A DNA stretch of 12,453 nucleotides from Bacteroidaceae bacterium (GTDB lineage Bacteria > Bacteroidota > Bacteroidia > Bacteroidales > Bacteroidaceae), in the NCBI GenBank assembly GCA_017628775.1, contig JAGBYN010000002.1:1-12453 (forward strand), given 5' to 3'. Positions 1 through 6,441 of the stretch are shown here, piece after piece. The position numbers and the translations under genes are program-made. How positions within the stretch are numbered: the stretch's first letter is position 1; the number at the start of each line of letters is the position of its first letter. The notes below the pieces were generated by a model. The model saw only the letters and a program-made list of their open reading frames with translations, did not search any database and was not told the origin of the DNA.

Positions 1-949
1 AAACTCTCACCTCGTAGGTTTCGTAAATTGCGGCGCGGGCGCCAAAGCCTTCTTTTTGATGGATGAGTCCTTCATTGAGCACCCACCCGCCTTGTTCGAC
101 GCTGACCCCAAAATCAAAGTAGGTTTTGTGGGCGTAGCGCTGGGTGATGAGTTGAGCGAACAAACCATCTAAAACGCCAAGGGCTCTTCCACTTTCGGTG
201 GAAGCGATGTACTGCACATGCGCCACACGGTCGGTTTCAAACACCACAGCACCACCAAGGGGCTCGCCCTCAGCCGAGAACACCTGATGCAAACGGATAT
301 GATCGGGGAAAGCGGCGTGGAGCCTGAGGATCTCATCTAAACAATGCACGGGCTTCACCTGATGACGCTCCTGCAGATTCTGCGTGAGTACCGCCCAAAA
401 GGCGGACCAGTCTTCATTCTCCTTGATCATCAGTGAGGCTTGCTCAAACACCTTGATTTTCCTGCGGCGCAAGGTACTGAACGGCAAGGGGTTGGCTAAG
501 GGAATAATCGAGGTAAGCTTACACTGCGTGCGCTGAGCGCCATGTCTGAACAAGGCATAACGATCTTCCTCGCAGGGGTAGCTGGCGTAGAACGTGGGTA
601 CAGGACTATAAACCAATCGGCGCAAGGACGTTTGCTCGCGCAGATAATCCAGCAAGCAACGCATCATCGCAAGCATCTGCGATGCCGTGACCGACGCAGA
701 GGTGATAAACCCGCCATACGTGAGTCCACGGTGGGTGGAGAGCACCTCACCCGCCTCCTCAGCGGGAAGCACCGCCAACAAACGACGGTCGGCGTAAAAC
801 AACAGCGAATGGTCCGTGAAACGGTCGGCATGGTAATCCATAAAATCGCGCTGCAGCAGGAAGGTGCCATTGCGCGACTGCGCCACAAAAGCATCCCACG
901 TTTGTTTCATGTGGGGCTGATAACGCATGAGGGTTATTGAGGTTCTCAT
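1..949 (-). CDS. FemAB/GNAT-like N-acetyltransferase (C-terminus cut by window edge)
   Basis: An open frame of 316 codons runs off the left edge. The protein resembles Bacteroidetes FemAB-like GNAT acyltransferases (Acetyltransf_6 type): NGTFLLQRDFMDYHADRF near residues 27-44, a basic RRRKIK near 161-166, and a GNAT-like core GEPLGGAVVFETDRVAHVQY near 228-247, then QGGWVLNEGLIHQKEGFGA near the end. Family members are about 310-330 aa, so only a few residues are probably missing. The ATG at 949 overlaps the TGA of the upstream cupin gene (ATGA), which suggests translational coupling. An internal ATG at 928 (MRYQPHMKQTW) also fits the usual start of the family, so the start is uncertain by 7 codons. 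Beside a sugar ketoisomerase it may acylate an amino sugar or glycan precursor in the cytoplasm; the acceptor is inferred from context only. Confidence 0.82.
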   Translation of the reverse strand, partial: MRTSITLMRYQPHMKQTWDAFVAQSRNGTFLLQRDFMDYHADRFTDHSLLFYADRRLLAVLPAEEAGEVLSTHRGLTYGGFITSASVTASQMLAMMRCLLDYLREQTSLRRLVYSPVPTFYASYPCEEDRYALFRHGAQRTQCKLTSIIPLANPLPFSTLRRRKIKVFEQASLMIKENEDWSAFWAVLTQNLQERHQVKPVHCLDEILRLHAAFPDHIRLHQVFSAEGEPLGGAVVFETDRVAHVQYIASTESGRALGVLDGLFAQLITQRYAHKTYFDFGVSVEQGGWVLNEGLIHQKEGFGARAAIYETYEVRV

Positions 950-1344
950 CCGACAGTATGATTGCCGACCACCGCCAGGAACTGTTCGTGGTCGTTAATG
1001 TATGTTTCTATTTGGTAACTTTCAGACGCCAACACCATCAACACCGCATCGGCGGTGAAGTCCGACAGCTCAATCCAGGTGTAGGGGGGCACATGCAAGC
1101 CCTGGTCCTTTTCACACAAACGGGTGGTGGTACGCCCCGACGCATCTTCAAGCACCACCGTCACCCCACCGTGCACCGCAATCAAAAATTCATGACACGA
1201 CGTGCTGGCATGGTAACCGCGGCGCGCCCCTTCGGGCACCCCATGAATCCAATAGGCACGCTGCATCGTGAAGGGGAAGTCGCACTGTTCCTCGACGATG
1301 GTGAGCGAACCGCGAACGTCGGTATGGGTCGTAAGATGTTGCAT
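946..1344 (-). CDS. WxcM/FdtA-family sugar 3,4-ketoisomerase (cupin)
   Basis: A 132-aa single-domain cupin of the WxcM C-terminal / FdtA-QdtA family, which isomerises dTDP-4-keto-6-deoxyglucose to the 3-keto form before transamination to Fuc3N or Qui3N-type sugars. Family landmarks are in order: DVRGSLTIVEE (9-19), PFTMQRAYWI (24-33), GARRGYHA (39-46), a glycine turn HGGVTVVL (58-65), GLHVPPYTWIEL (82-93), VLMVLASESY (101-110) and a tail ETYINDHEQFL (113-123). Length matches the family. The usual HAHK motif after RRG reads H45-A46-S47-T48, so the second conserved histidine is a serine; substrate or activity could differ. No in-frame start lies upstream before a TGA at 1372-1374, so ATG 1344 is secure. 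It overlaps the acyltransferase by 4 nt, and a promoter is proposed about 120 nt upstream. Confidence 0.88.
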   Translation of the reverse strand: MQHLTTHTDVRGSLTIVEEQCDFPFTMQRAYWIHGVPEGARRGYHASTSCHEFLIAVHGGVTVVLEDASGRTTTRLCEKDQGLHVPPYTWIELSDFTADAVLMVLASESYQIETYINDHEQFLAVVGNHTVG

Positions 1345-1455
1345 ACAAAGAACTTGTGAATTAACGTAGCGTCATCAACAGGAGGCTTTCAATTAGGGGG
1401 ACGCCCAGCCCTGAACCGCGCCAAGCGACCAACGGACCGCGGGGCAGCGCAAATT
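1345..1455 (-). promoter_or_regulatory. GC-rich, possibly structured 5' leader of the cupin operon
   Basis: If transcription starts just downstream of the proposed promoter, the cupin mRNA has a leader of about 110 nt. Its first half is much more GC-rich than the surrounding intergenic DNA. On the minus strand CCGCG (1442-1438) can pair with CGCGG (1420-1416), and flanking GCC and GGGC can extend the stem across a small bulge. The A/T-rich second half up to ATG 1344 has no Shine-Dalgarno sequence. This could be a regulatory leader or part of an interspersed repeat; I cannot match it to a named RNA family. Confidence 0.35.
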
Positions 1456-1460
1456 TGAAG

Positions 1461-1492
1461 CAAAATAACCAATTAAATTTAATACCACCAAA
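1461..1492 (-). promoter_or_regulatory. Bacteroidetes-type promoter for cupin/acyltransferase operon
   Basis: On the minus strand TTTG (1492-1489) is followed after exactly 20 nt by TTATTTTG (1468-1461), one mismatch from the Bacteroidetes -7 consensus TAnnTTTG with the -33 TTTG at its usual distance. It lies upstream of the cupin gene with no other gene between. Confidence 0.55.
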
Positions 1493-1548
1493 TATCCGCT
1501 GTAGTTTTTAACAGGGAGGCGATAGATGGTATAGGGACAATAAAGATT

Positions 1549-1588
1549 AATGCGATTAAGGAGCCGCTGCTCCTTAATCGCATTTTTT
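1549..1588. terminator. Perfect 16-bp hairpin, possible terminator
   Basis: The arms 1549-1564 and 1569-1584 are perfect 16-nt reverse complements around a 4-nt loop (CGCT). The T-run (1583-1588) follows the stem on the plus strand, although both neighbouring genes are on the minus strand. Read on the minus strand, the A-run precedes the stem and AATCTTTATTG follows it. It could still end GH16 transcription, weakly, or block antisense transcription. The same 3' flank occurs at the hairpin downstream of trxB. Confidence 0.6.
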
Positions 1589-1624
1589 ATATTGCTGTCC
1601 GATAAGGTTGTTGAGATTCTTGAT

Positions 1625-1705
1625 GTTCTAGATTTTCTAGATGTTCTAGATTTTCTATAGATTCTATATTTTCTATAGATTCTATAGATTCTATAGATTC
1701 TATAA
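1625..1705. repeat. 9-bp-period array, 9 units, downstream of GH16 gene
   Basis: Nine consecutive 9-bp units fill 81 bp without a gap. The first three carry TCTAGA-type cores (GTTCTAGAT, TTTCTAGAT, GTTCTAGAT); the rest carry CTATAG-type cores (ATTCTATAG and variants). Both cores are palindromic hexamers. The 9-nt period keeps every reading frame in register and creates spurious YRIYRI or SIESIE peptides. Confidence 0.9.
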
Positions 1706-1709
1706 ACGG

Positions 1710-1766
1710 ATTGATACGATGGGTGCGTTGATCCACGACGGGCCGACACGGGGATCGGCCCCTACC
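1710..1766. repeat. REP-like palindromic element downstream of GH16 gene
   Basis: GGGCCGA (1740-1746) and TCGGCCC (1755-1761) form a 7-bp stem around CACGGGGA, followed by CCTACC. On the minus strand it starts a few nucleotides after the GH16 stop, with GTAGGGGCCGATCCCCG leading the element. The form resembles widespread GTAGGGGC...GCCC extragenic palindromes, and the flank towards 1710 looks familiar from Bacteroidetes intergenic DNA. That resemblance is from memory; copy number was not tested. Confidence 0.5.
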
Positions 1767-1768
1767 TC

Positions 1769-4498
1769 TCAACTCACCACCACCTTGTGGCCAGCCACGA
1801 TATATACGCCGGAGGGGAGGGGGATGTTGCGTTGGCCATCGACATCGCCACTGAAGACTTTGAGGCCAGAGGCGTTGTAGATCATCACGGGTTTGGGATT
1901 GGCAGTGAGGACTGCCACGCCTCCTTTGTGAGGTACCACTTCCAAGGCGTTAGCAGGTGCCACCTCTGCGGCTTCAATGCCCACCGTTTCCTTGGTGTTC
2001 TTCATGCCTTTCTTTTGATACACGCGCACCCAGTCGAAGCGGGTTTCGTAGGTATGCGATTCATCGGCGGGGGCTGCCCAGGAGCCGTTACCCACACTTT
2101 GGTTGAGAATCAAATGGAAGTGTTTGTTGAAGGGCCATTGACCTTTCTTGACATTTGCGGTGTTGCCACGGGTGTAGCGTCCCACCTCCTTACCATCCAC
2201 ATACCAGACTAAGGTCTTGGCATCCCATTCCAGGCGGTAGGTGTGGTAGCGACTGAGATCTACTGCGACATTAAAGCTTGATGTCGGATTGCCAGTGTTG
2301 CCTAAATTGTAGGTCCAGTTAGAGTGCACGGTGTGCCAAGAACGGTGTTGCGTGTCAATGGTTTCCCAAATATCGATTTCACCACAATTGGGCCAACCTT
2401 CACTTTGGTCCTCAGGCATCATCCAGAAAGCAGGGAAGTTGCCCGTCCAGGGGTTTGACAAGATACGGCCTTCAACAATACCATAGGTAAAGCCGAACTT
2501 ACCATAGGATTTAATACCACCGGTGATCATCGGCACATTGTCGGTAGAGCGGTCGGGATTGGGAATAGCACGTGCCACCAAGTCGCCCCCTTGTTCATAA
2601 ATCACCTCCTCGCTGTCGCTGAGCCAGCGGTTCCACGTTGCCCCATAACGCTGGCAACGCATCCACTTTTCAGAAGTGGGTTGTGAGAAATCGGGGGCAT
2701 TAAACTCATCGCTAAACACCAATTCCCATTCGCTATCAGCACCTGCCACGAAGTTGGCATATACCTCAACCTCACCATTCAAGCAGGTTGCGGGCAGGAG
2801 TGCCTCGCCATTGTTGACCGCAAGCGTCGTGAGGTGCCACTGTTTATTACCATTGCTGTATTGCTCCTGATCGAGGTGATGGCCATGCTTCACCACCACA
2901 TCGCCCTCCAACTCAAACCCAGGTGCAGCAGCTGCGAGCACAAGCTTCAGGTTTTCACCCAAGGGTGTAACCATTGTGGGGAGTGCTTGATGGTCGGGCG
3001 CAAAAAGATTACCATTGGTGGTGTGGAGCACGAGGCGCTTTTCTGTGCGTGTGATATTCAGCAGGGCATCAACCACTACCCCACCCTGAGCCAGGAGTTC
3101 AGACGAACCCAAGGGCGATGCGTTCTCCACATCCGCCTTTAAACGCATGCGGTAAACACCCTCGGGAAGGAGCTGGGGCACCTGGAACGCGGGGAGGTTC
3201 TTATTGGCACCTTCAACCTTCTCGCCAGCACTGTTCTTACCCTGATGCGCAGAGAATGAAACCAATTCACTGGACAGAGAAGGCAAGCCCTCGTCGGTAA
3301 ACATCGGCGTAAACACGCCATCGTTATTGTAGTCAATATACAGGTAATAATTCAAACCTTCGAGCGCATCTGCCACACGCACCGTCATCGTCGTTGGGGC
3401 ATAGAACGAACAATGGTCGGCAGTCAAATCCACATAAGCCTTATCGCTGTTGAGCGCCACCTTCTGCTGCGCCCCATCCACTAAGAAGATCAGTGTGCCG
3501 GCATAGGGCGTTGACAAGGGCGCTTCCGCATCAAAGGCAAGGGCATAGCCCGGTGCGTCGTCGGTCGTGGTTTTCTTCACAAACACAGCTTCAAGACGCA
3601 CATCGCCATCCACCAACGCAGCGGGAATGGTGAGTTGATTATCCTTCATCAAATAAGCTGGAATCTCCGTGGTGTGGTATTGCGCCACACCATGCACGAA
3701 CTCAGGTCCCGCCAATTCATGGCCATGACGCAAGCGAATCATATCCAGAGCGTAGCCCTCAGCAGGAGCCACCTTTACGGTGAGGTCCGTGCCAAAAGCA
3801 ATGGTTTCAGGAAGAGGCTCACCCTGGAGTGTGGTAACCGCACCATGTTCTGCCACCACCTCAAGACTGCCCTCCGCCTTATGGACGTTCAGGGCAATGT
3901 CGCAAATCGCACCCCCATTTCTCAGGATGCCATTGCCATCCTCCGCACGACCAGCAGGATCGATGGACGCCCAGTCAATCTTGTAGCGCATCATGTAAAA
4001 ACCAGGCTTTAGATCAGCGGGCAACACAAAAGACGGGGGATTAAGCACATTGGAATCGTGAACGCGCTCACCCTTACTGTTGTAGCCCTCGCCTGAGTTC
4101 AACACAGGTTCTGCATAGGAAAACGCCATGATATCGCTACCCTCGGGAATCGTACCGTCGGCATTGAGCGTGGCGTCGAACACGCCGTCCTGACCGCGAT
4201 CGAGATACACAAAACCATTCATCCAGGTACCGGAAAAGCCAAAGAGCGAGGTGAGCGTCTCACCGGCCTTTGCTGAGAACGATGCCTCACGAATGGCGCT
4301 ATACACCTTCAGGGGCGTGGGGAGCTGGTGCGTTTGTGCGCCATCGGCGGAGCCATTCAGCGAAATACTGTTTAAGCGCCTGCTGGCATGGGTGTAGTCC
4401 TGCGAGCGATCAAACACAATGGGGTAATCTTCAGCTATCGCTGGCACAGCGAAGAGCGACAGTCCCAGGAAAACAATAGAGGAGATAATACTTTTCAT
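1769..4498 (-). CDS. Secreted GH16 beta-glucanase (laminarinase-like) with duplicated N-terminal module and T9SS-like tail
   Basis: A 909-aa secreted enzyme. Residues 1-22 are a signal peptide ending AIA. Two homologous modules of about 270 residues follow (about 24-307 and 316-584); they share YLDRGQDGVF/YIDYNNDGVF, a PGFYMMR/EGVYRMR strand and RHGHEL/KHGHHL. The GH16 domain spans about 590-828: ELVFSDEFN (592-600), GKFGFTYGIVEGRI (666-679), PAFWMMP (689-695) and the active site E707-I-D709-I-W-E712, the ExDxxE bulge type of laminarinases, with E707 nucleophile and E712 acid/base. Likely substrates are beta-1,3 or mixed-linkage glucans. Residues about 838-909 resemble a type IX secretion sorting domain, ending SGVYIVAGHKVVVS. 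The frame stays open to an ATG at 4564, but those 22 residues come from the 9-bp array, and MKS at 4498 begins a proper signal peptide. The modules' function is unknown; DxxxDGVF hints at calcium or GEVED-like folds. Confidence 0.92.
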   Translation of the reverse strand: MKSIISSIVFLGLSLFAVPAIAEDYPIVFDRSQDYTHASRRLNSISLNGSADGAQTHQLPTPLKVYSAIREASFSAKAGETLTSLFGFSGTWMNGFVYLDRGQDGVFDATLNADGTIPEGSDIMAFSYAEPVLNSGEGYNSKGERVHDSNVLNPPSFVLPADLKPGFYMMRYKIDWASIDPAGRAEDGNGILRNGGAICDIALNVHKAEGSLEVVAEHGAVTTLQGEPLPETIAFGTDLTVKVAPAEGYALDMIRLRHGHELAGPEFVHGVAQYHTTEIPAYLMKDNQLTIPAALVDGDVRLEAVFVKKTTTDDAPGYALAFDAEAPLSTPYAGTLIFLVDGAQQKVALNSDKAYVDLTADHCSFYAPTTMTVRVADALEGLNYYLYIDYNNDGVFTPMFTDEGLPSLSSELVSFSAHQGKNSAGEKVEGANKNLPAFQVPQLLPEGVYRMRLKADVENASPLGSSELLAQGGVVVDALLNITRTEKRLVLHTTNGNLFAPDHQALPTMVTPLGENLKLVLAAAAPGFELEGDVVVKHGHHLDQEQYSNGNKQWHLTTLAVNNGEALLPATCLNGEVEVYANFVAGADSEWELVFSDEFNAPDFSQPTSEKWMRCQRYGATWNRWLSDSEEVIYEQGGDLVARAIPNPDRSTDNVPMITGGIKSYGKFGFTYGIVEGRILSNPWTGNFPAFWMMPEDQSEGWPNCGEIDIWETIDTQHRSWHTVHSNWTYNLGNTGNPTSSFNVAVDLSRYHTYRLEWDAKTLVWYVDGKEVGRYTRGNTANVKKGQWPFNKHFHLILNQSVGNGSWAAPADESHTYETRFDWVRVYQKKGMKNTKETVGIEAAEVAPANALEVVPHKGGVAVLTANPKPVMIYNASGLKVFSGDVDGQRNIPLPSGVYIVAGHKVVVS

Positions 4499-4507
4499 AT
4501 ACTTAAG

Positions 4508-4561
4508 ATTATTAGAAGCTATAGAAGCTATAGAGACTATAGAGACTATAGAAATTATAGC
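4508..4561. repeat. 9-bp-period array in the GH16 leader
   Basis: Units AGCTATAGA twice, GACTATAGA twice and AATTATAGC run from 4517 to 4561, with a degenerate unit ATTATTAGA at 4508-4516. The array lies about 9 nt upstream of the GH16 start codon, so it would sit in the 5' leader and could affect ribosome access. It shares its period and CTATAG core with the arrays at 1625, 6257, 7693 and 9392. Confidence 0.88.
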
Positions 4562-4608
4562 CATTCGATTCTATATTTAAAACATCGCATCCTTTTGCTT
4601 TCTTGTTC

Positions 4609-4748
4609 TTTTCAAGAATTAGATACTATAAATCAATCAAGTTTTTTTATTTTCAAGAATTTGAGAATTAGAGAATTTTTTATTCATCATGATGAATTTA
4701 TTAATTGACATACACTGCGAAGCCTAATTCTCTAATTCTCTAATTCTA
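4609..4748. repeat. Inverted and direct repeats with a 16-bp palindrome in the divergent intergenic region
   Basis: Within the roughly 500 bp between the divergent GH16 and ATPase genes there is no credible gene. It holds a 12-bp direct repeat TTTTCAAGAATT (4609-4620 and 4650-4661), a perfect 15-bp inverted repeat GAGAATTAGAGAATT (4663-4677) with its complement at 4726-4740, and between the arms a perfect 16-bp palindrome ATTCATCATGATGAAT (4682-4697). The right arm lies in an 8-bp tandem repeat TAATTCTC (4725-4748). The palindrome has the size of an operator, but no regulator is evident here. Confidence 0.7.
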
Positions 4749-4939
4749 GACATTTATTGATGCACTGCATTGACGAAGTCTGGAGCGGCCCTACAAAGGT
4801 AGGACATTTTTGCTAAATTACCAAATTGACAGGTGAAGTAAACAAAGCTGTAAAACAAGGGTTTATATGATATTTATCAAGCGTTTAGGCTCCGTTTTTA
4901 ACAAAATTACGGTTTAACGAAAGTTTCATGTGAAAAAAT

Positions 4940-4972
4940 TTGTTTGGATTTCTGAAAAAGTCGTAATTTTGA
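4940..4972 (+). promoter_or_regulatory. Bacteroidetes-type promoter for the ATPase gene
   Basis: TTTG (4940-4943) is separated by 21 nt from TAATTTTG (4965-4972), a full match to TAnnTTTG. A second TTTG at 4944-4947 gives a 17-nt spacer and is less likely. The ATG at 4998 would lie roughly 20 nt downstream of the start of transcription. Confidence 0.7.
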
Positions 4973-4997
4973 AGAGAAATAGCAACCTTTTTATTCT

Positions 4998-6179
4998 ATG
5001 GAAACGTTTTTTCAGAGTCATGCCTATTTGATTGAACACACGAACTTGCCCGTTCGTCGTGCCTTGATGGAGTCAATTGATTGGAGTTATCGATTGATTG
5101 GCATCCGTGGTCCACGTGGTGTGGGACGCACTTCTTTCCTTTTGCAATACGCAAAGGATCATTTTGACGTCAGAATGCGTCAATGTCTTTACATCAACTG
5201 CAACAGCTTCTACTTCCAGGGTCGTGGTGTGGTTGAATTTGCTGGTAAGTTTGTGTCACAAGGTGGTTTGGTTTTATTGATGGACCAAGCTTTCAAGCTC
5301 AACAATTGGAGAGAACAATTGTGTGAGTGCTACCACAAATACCCCAGATTGCGCATTGTATATACCACCACTTCGGTTCCCCAAGAAGGCAGCGAAGACG
5401 ATGAATTGTCACGCCTTGCACGCACCTACGTGCTTCACGGCTTCTCATTCCGTGAATACGTGAACCTTCAGACAGGTAATGATTTCCGCTCATACAGCAT
5501 TGATGAAATTCTGAACAACCATGAGCAAATCCTTAAAACGATTTTGCCCAAGGTGCGCCCATGGCAGTACTTCCAAGAATACTTGCACCACGGTTACTTC
5601 CCCTTCTTCCTGGAAAGCCGCAACTTCACAGAAGCCTTGCTGAAGGCCATGAATAATATGATTGAAGTGGATGTGCTCTTCACCAAGCAGATTGAGTTGA
5701 AGTACCTTTCACGCCTCAAGAAGTTGCTCTACCTCCTTGCTGTGTCGGAAGACCCCGCACCAAACGTCAGCCGATTGGCTGAAGAGATTGGCACGAGCCG
5801 TGCAACGGTGATGAACTACTTGAAGTGCCTTGAAGAAGCGCGCTTAATCAACATGGTGTATCGCGAAGGCGACCAAACCGCCAAGAAGCCTGCAGCAGTT
5901 ATGATGCACGACACCAACCTGCTCTATGCGGTGTACTCACCCAAGATGGACGATCAGTTGATTATGGAAACCTTCTTCGTCAACACTTTATGGCGCCACC
6001 ACCAAGTGCGCAAGAAACGCCGTCCAGGTGCCTACCAAATCAATGGCACAACAGACATTTGCGTGTGCGACCGCTCAAAGCGCATGAAGCAAAACAACAA
6101 CATGTACTTTGCACGCTACAACACCGAAGTGGGCCACGACAAGGACATTCCACTCTGGCTCTTCGGATTCCTTTATTAA
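4998..6179 (+). CDS. AAA_14/DUF4143-type ATPase with non-canonical Walker motifs
   Basis: A 393-aa protein laid out like Bacteroidetes AAA_14-type ATPases. The P-loop position reads GPRGVGRTS (38-46), with arginine at 44 where lysine is expected. The Walker B strand reads LVLLMDQ (91-97), with glutamine in place of the usual glutamate. A sensor-like VYTTTS (121-126) and HGFSFREYVNLQTGN (147-161) follow. A winged-helix-like segment lies at about 254-284 (NVSRLAEEIGTSRATVMNY). The C-terminal part includes HDTNLLYAVY (304-313), ETFFVNTLWRHH (324-335) and the ending DIPLWLFGFLY. The family's role is poorly defined; many members are orphan genes. Here it is monocistronic, with its own promoter and terminator. 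The glutamine may be family-wide; K to R should weaken nucleotide hydrolysis. Function unknown. Confidence 0.85.
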   Translation: METFFQSHAYLIEHTNLPVRRALMESIDWSYRLIGIRGPRGVGRTSFLLQYAKDHFDVRMRQCLYINCNSFYFQGRGVVEFAGKFVSQGGLVLLMDQAFKLNNWREQLCECYHKYPRLRIVYTTTSVPQEGSEDDELSRLARTYVLHGFSFREYVNLQTGNDFRSYSIDEILNNHEQILKTILPKVRPWQYFQEYLHHGYFPFFLESRNFTEALLKAMNNMIEVDVLFTKQIELKYLSRLKKLLYLLAVSEDPAPNVSRLAEEIGTSRATVMNYLKCLEEARLINMVYREGDQTAKKPAAVMMHDTNLLYAVYSPKMDDQLIMETFFVNTLWRHHQVRKKRRPGAYQINGTTDICVCDRSKRMKQNNNMYFARYNTEVGHDKDIPLWLFGFLY

Positions 6180-6188
6180 ATATTGAAT

Positions 6189-6229
6189 AAAAAAGAAGCT
6201 GAACCCGCAAGGATTCAGCTTCTTTTTTT
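6189..6229. terminator. Bidirectional intrinsic terminator
   Basis: AAAAAAGAAGCTGAA (6189-6203) pairs with TTCAGCTTCTTTTTT (6214-6228) around the loop CCCGCAAGGA. A T-run follows the stem on both strands. It begins 10 nt after the ATPase stop and faces the convergent flavoprotein gene, so it can terminate transcription from both sides. Confidence 0.9.
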
Positions 6230-6233
6230 GATT

Positions 6234-6337
6234 GGAGGGGATAGGAGGGGATAGAAATTATAGATTATATAGATATTATAGATGCTATAGATATTCTAGA
6301 TGTTCTAGATGCTCTAGATAATCTAGACAATCTAGAT
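6234..6337. repeat. 9-bp-period array, 9 units, between convergent genes, preceded by a 10-bp repeat
   Basis: GGAGGGGATA occurs twice in tandem (6234-6253). Then nine gapless 9-bp units cover 6257-6337: ATTATAGAT, TATATAGAT, ATTATAGAT, GCTATAGAT, ATTCTAGAT, GTTCTAGAT, GCTCTAGAT, AATCTAGAC, AATCTAGAT. The core changes from TATAGAT to TCTAGAT halfway, as in the array at 1625, and the unit number is the same (9). Confidence 0.92.
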
Positions 6338-6373
6338 TCAAGGCTGCTTTTAAGCGCCCTCAGCCCAACGCGC

Positions 6374-6418
6374 GACCCTAAAGACCTTAAAGACCCTAAA
6401 GACCTTAATGACCTTATC
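6374..6418. repeat. Second 9-bp-period array (GACCYTAAA type)
   Basis: Five contiguous units GACCCTAAA, GACCTTAAA, GACCCTAAA, GACCTTAAT and GACCTTATC lie just beyond the flavoprotein stop. The sequence is unrelated to the CTATAG arrays but the period is the same. Nothing else is seen between 6338 and 6441. Confidence 0.88.
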
Positions 6419-6441
6419 GCCAAAGCGCGACCAGCGCGCCC

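Noticed and set aside
937..1359. 140-aa plus-strand open frame opposite the cupin gene
   Set aside because: Shadow of the minus-strand cupin, which has clear family motifs and an ATGA junction with its neighbour.
1393..1455. tRNA-like or tmRNA-like fold in the GC-rich leader
   Set aside because: No complete cloverleaf, anticodon arm or CCA end could be built; only local stems are supported.
1393..1749. 118-aa minus-strand open frame with YRIYRIYRK repeats
   Set aside because: The repeated part is a translation of the 9-bp array, and the frame also runs through the hairpin, promoter and leader; there is no protein-like composition.
1587..1772. 61-aa minus-strand open frame (SIESIESIEN)
   Set aside because: Another frame of the same array joined to the REP-like palindrome.
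4499..4564. N-terminal extension of the GH16 protein to ATG 4564
   Set aside because: The added 22 residues come from the 9-bp array and would bury the signal peptide that begins at 4498.
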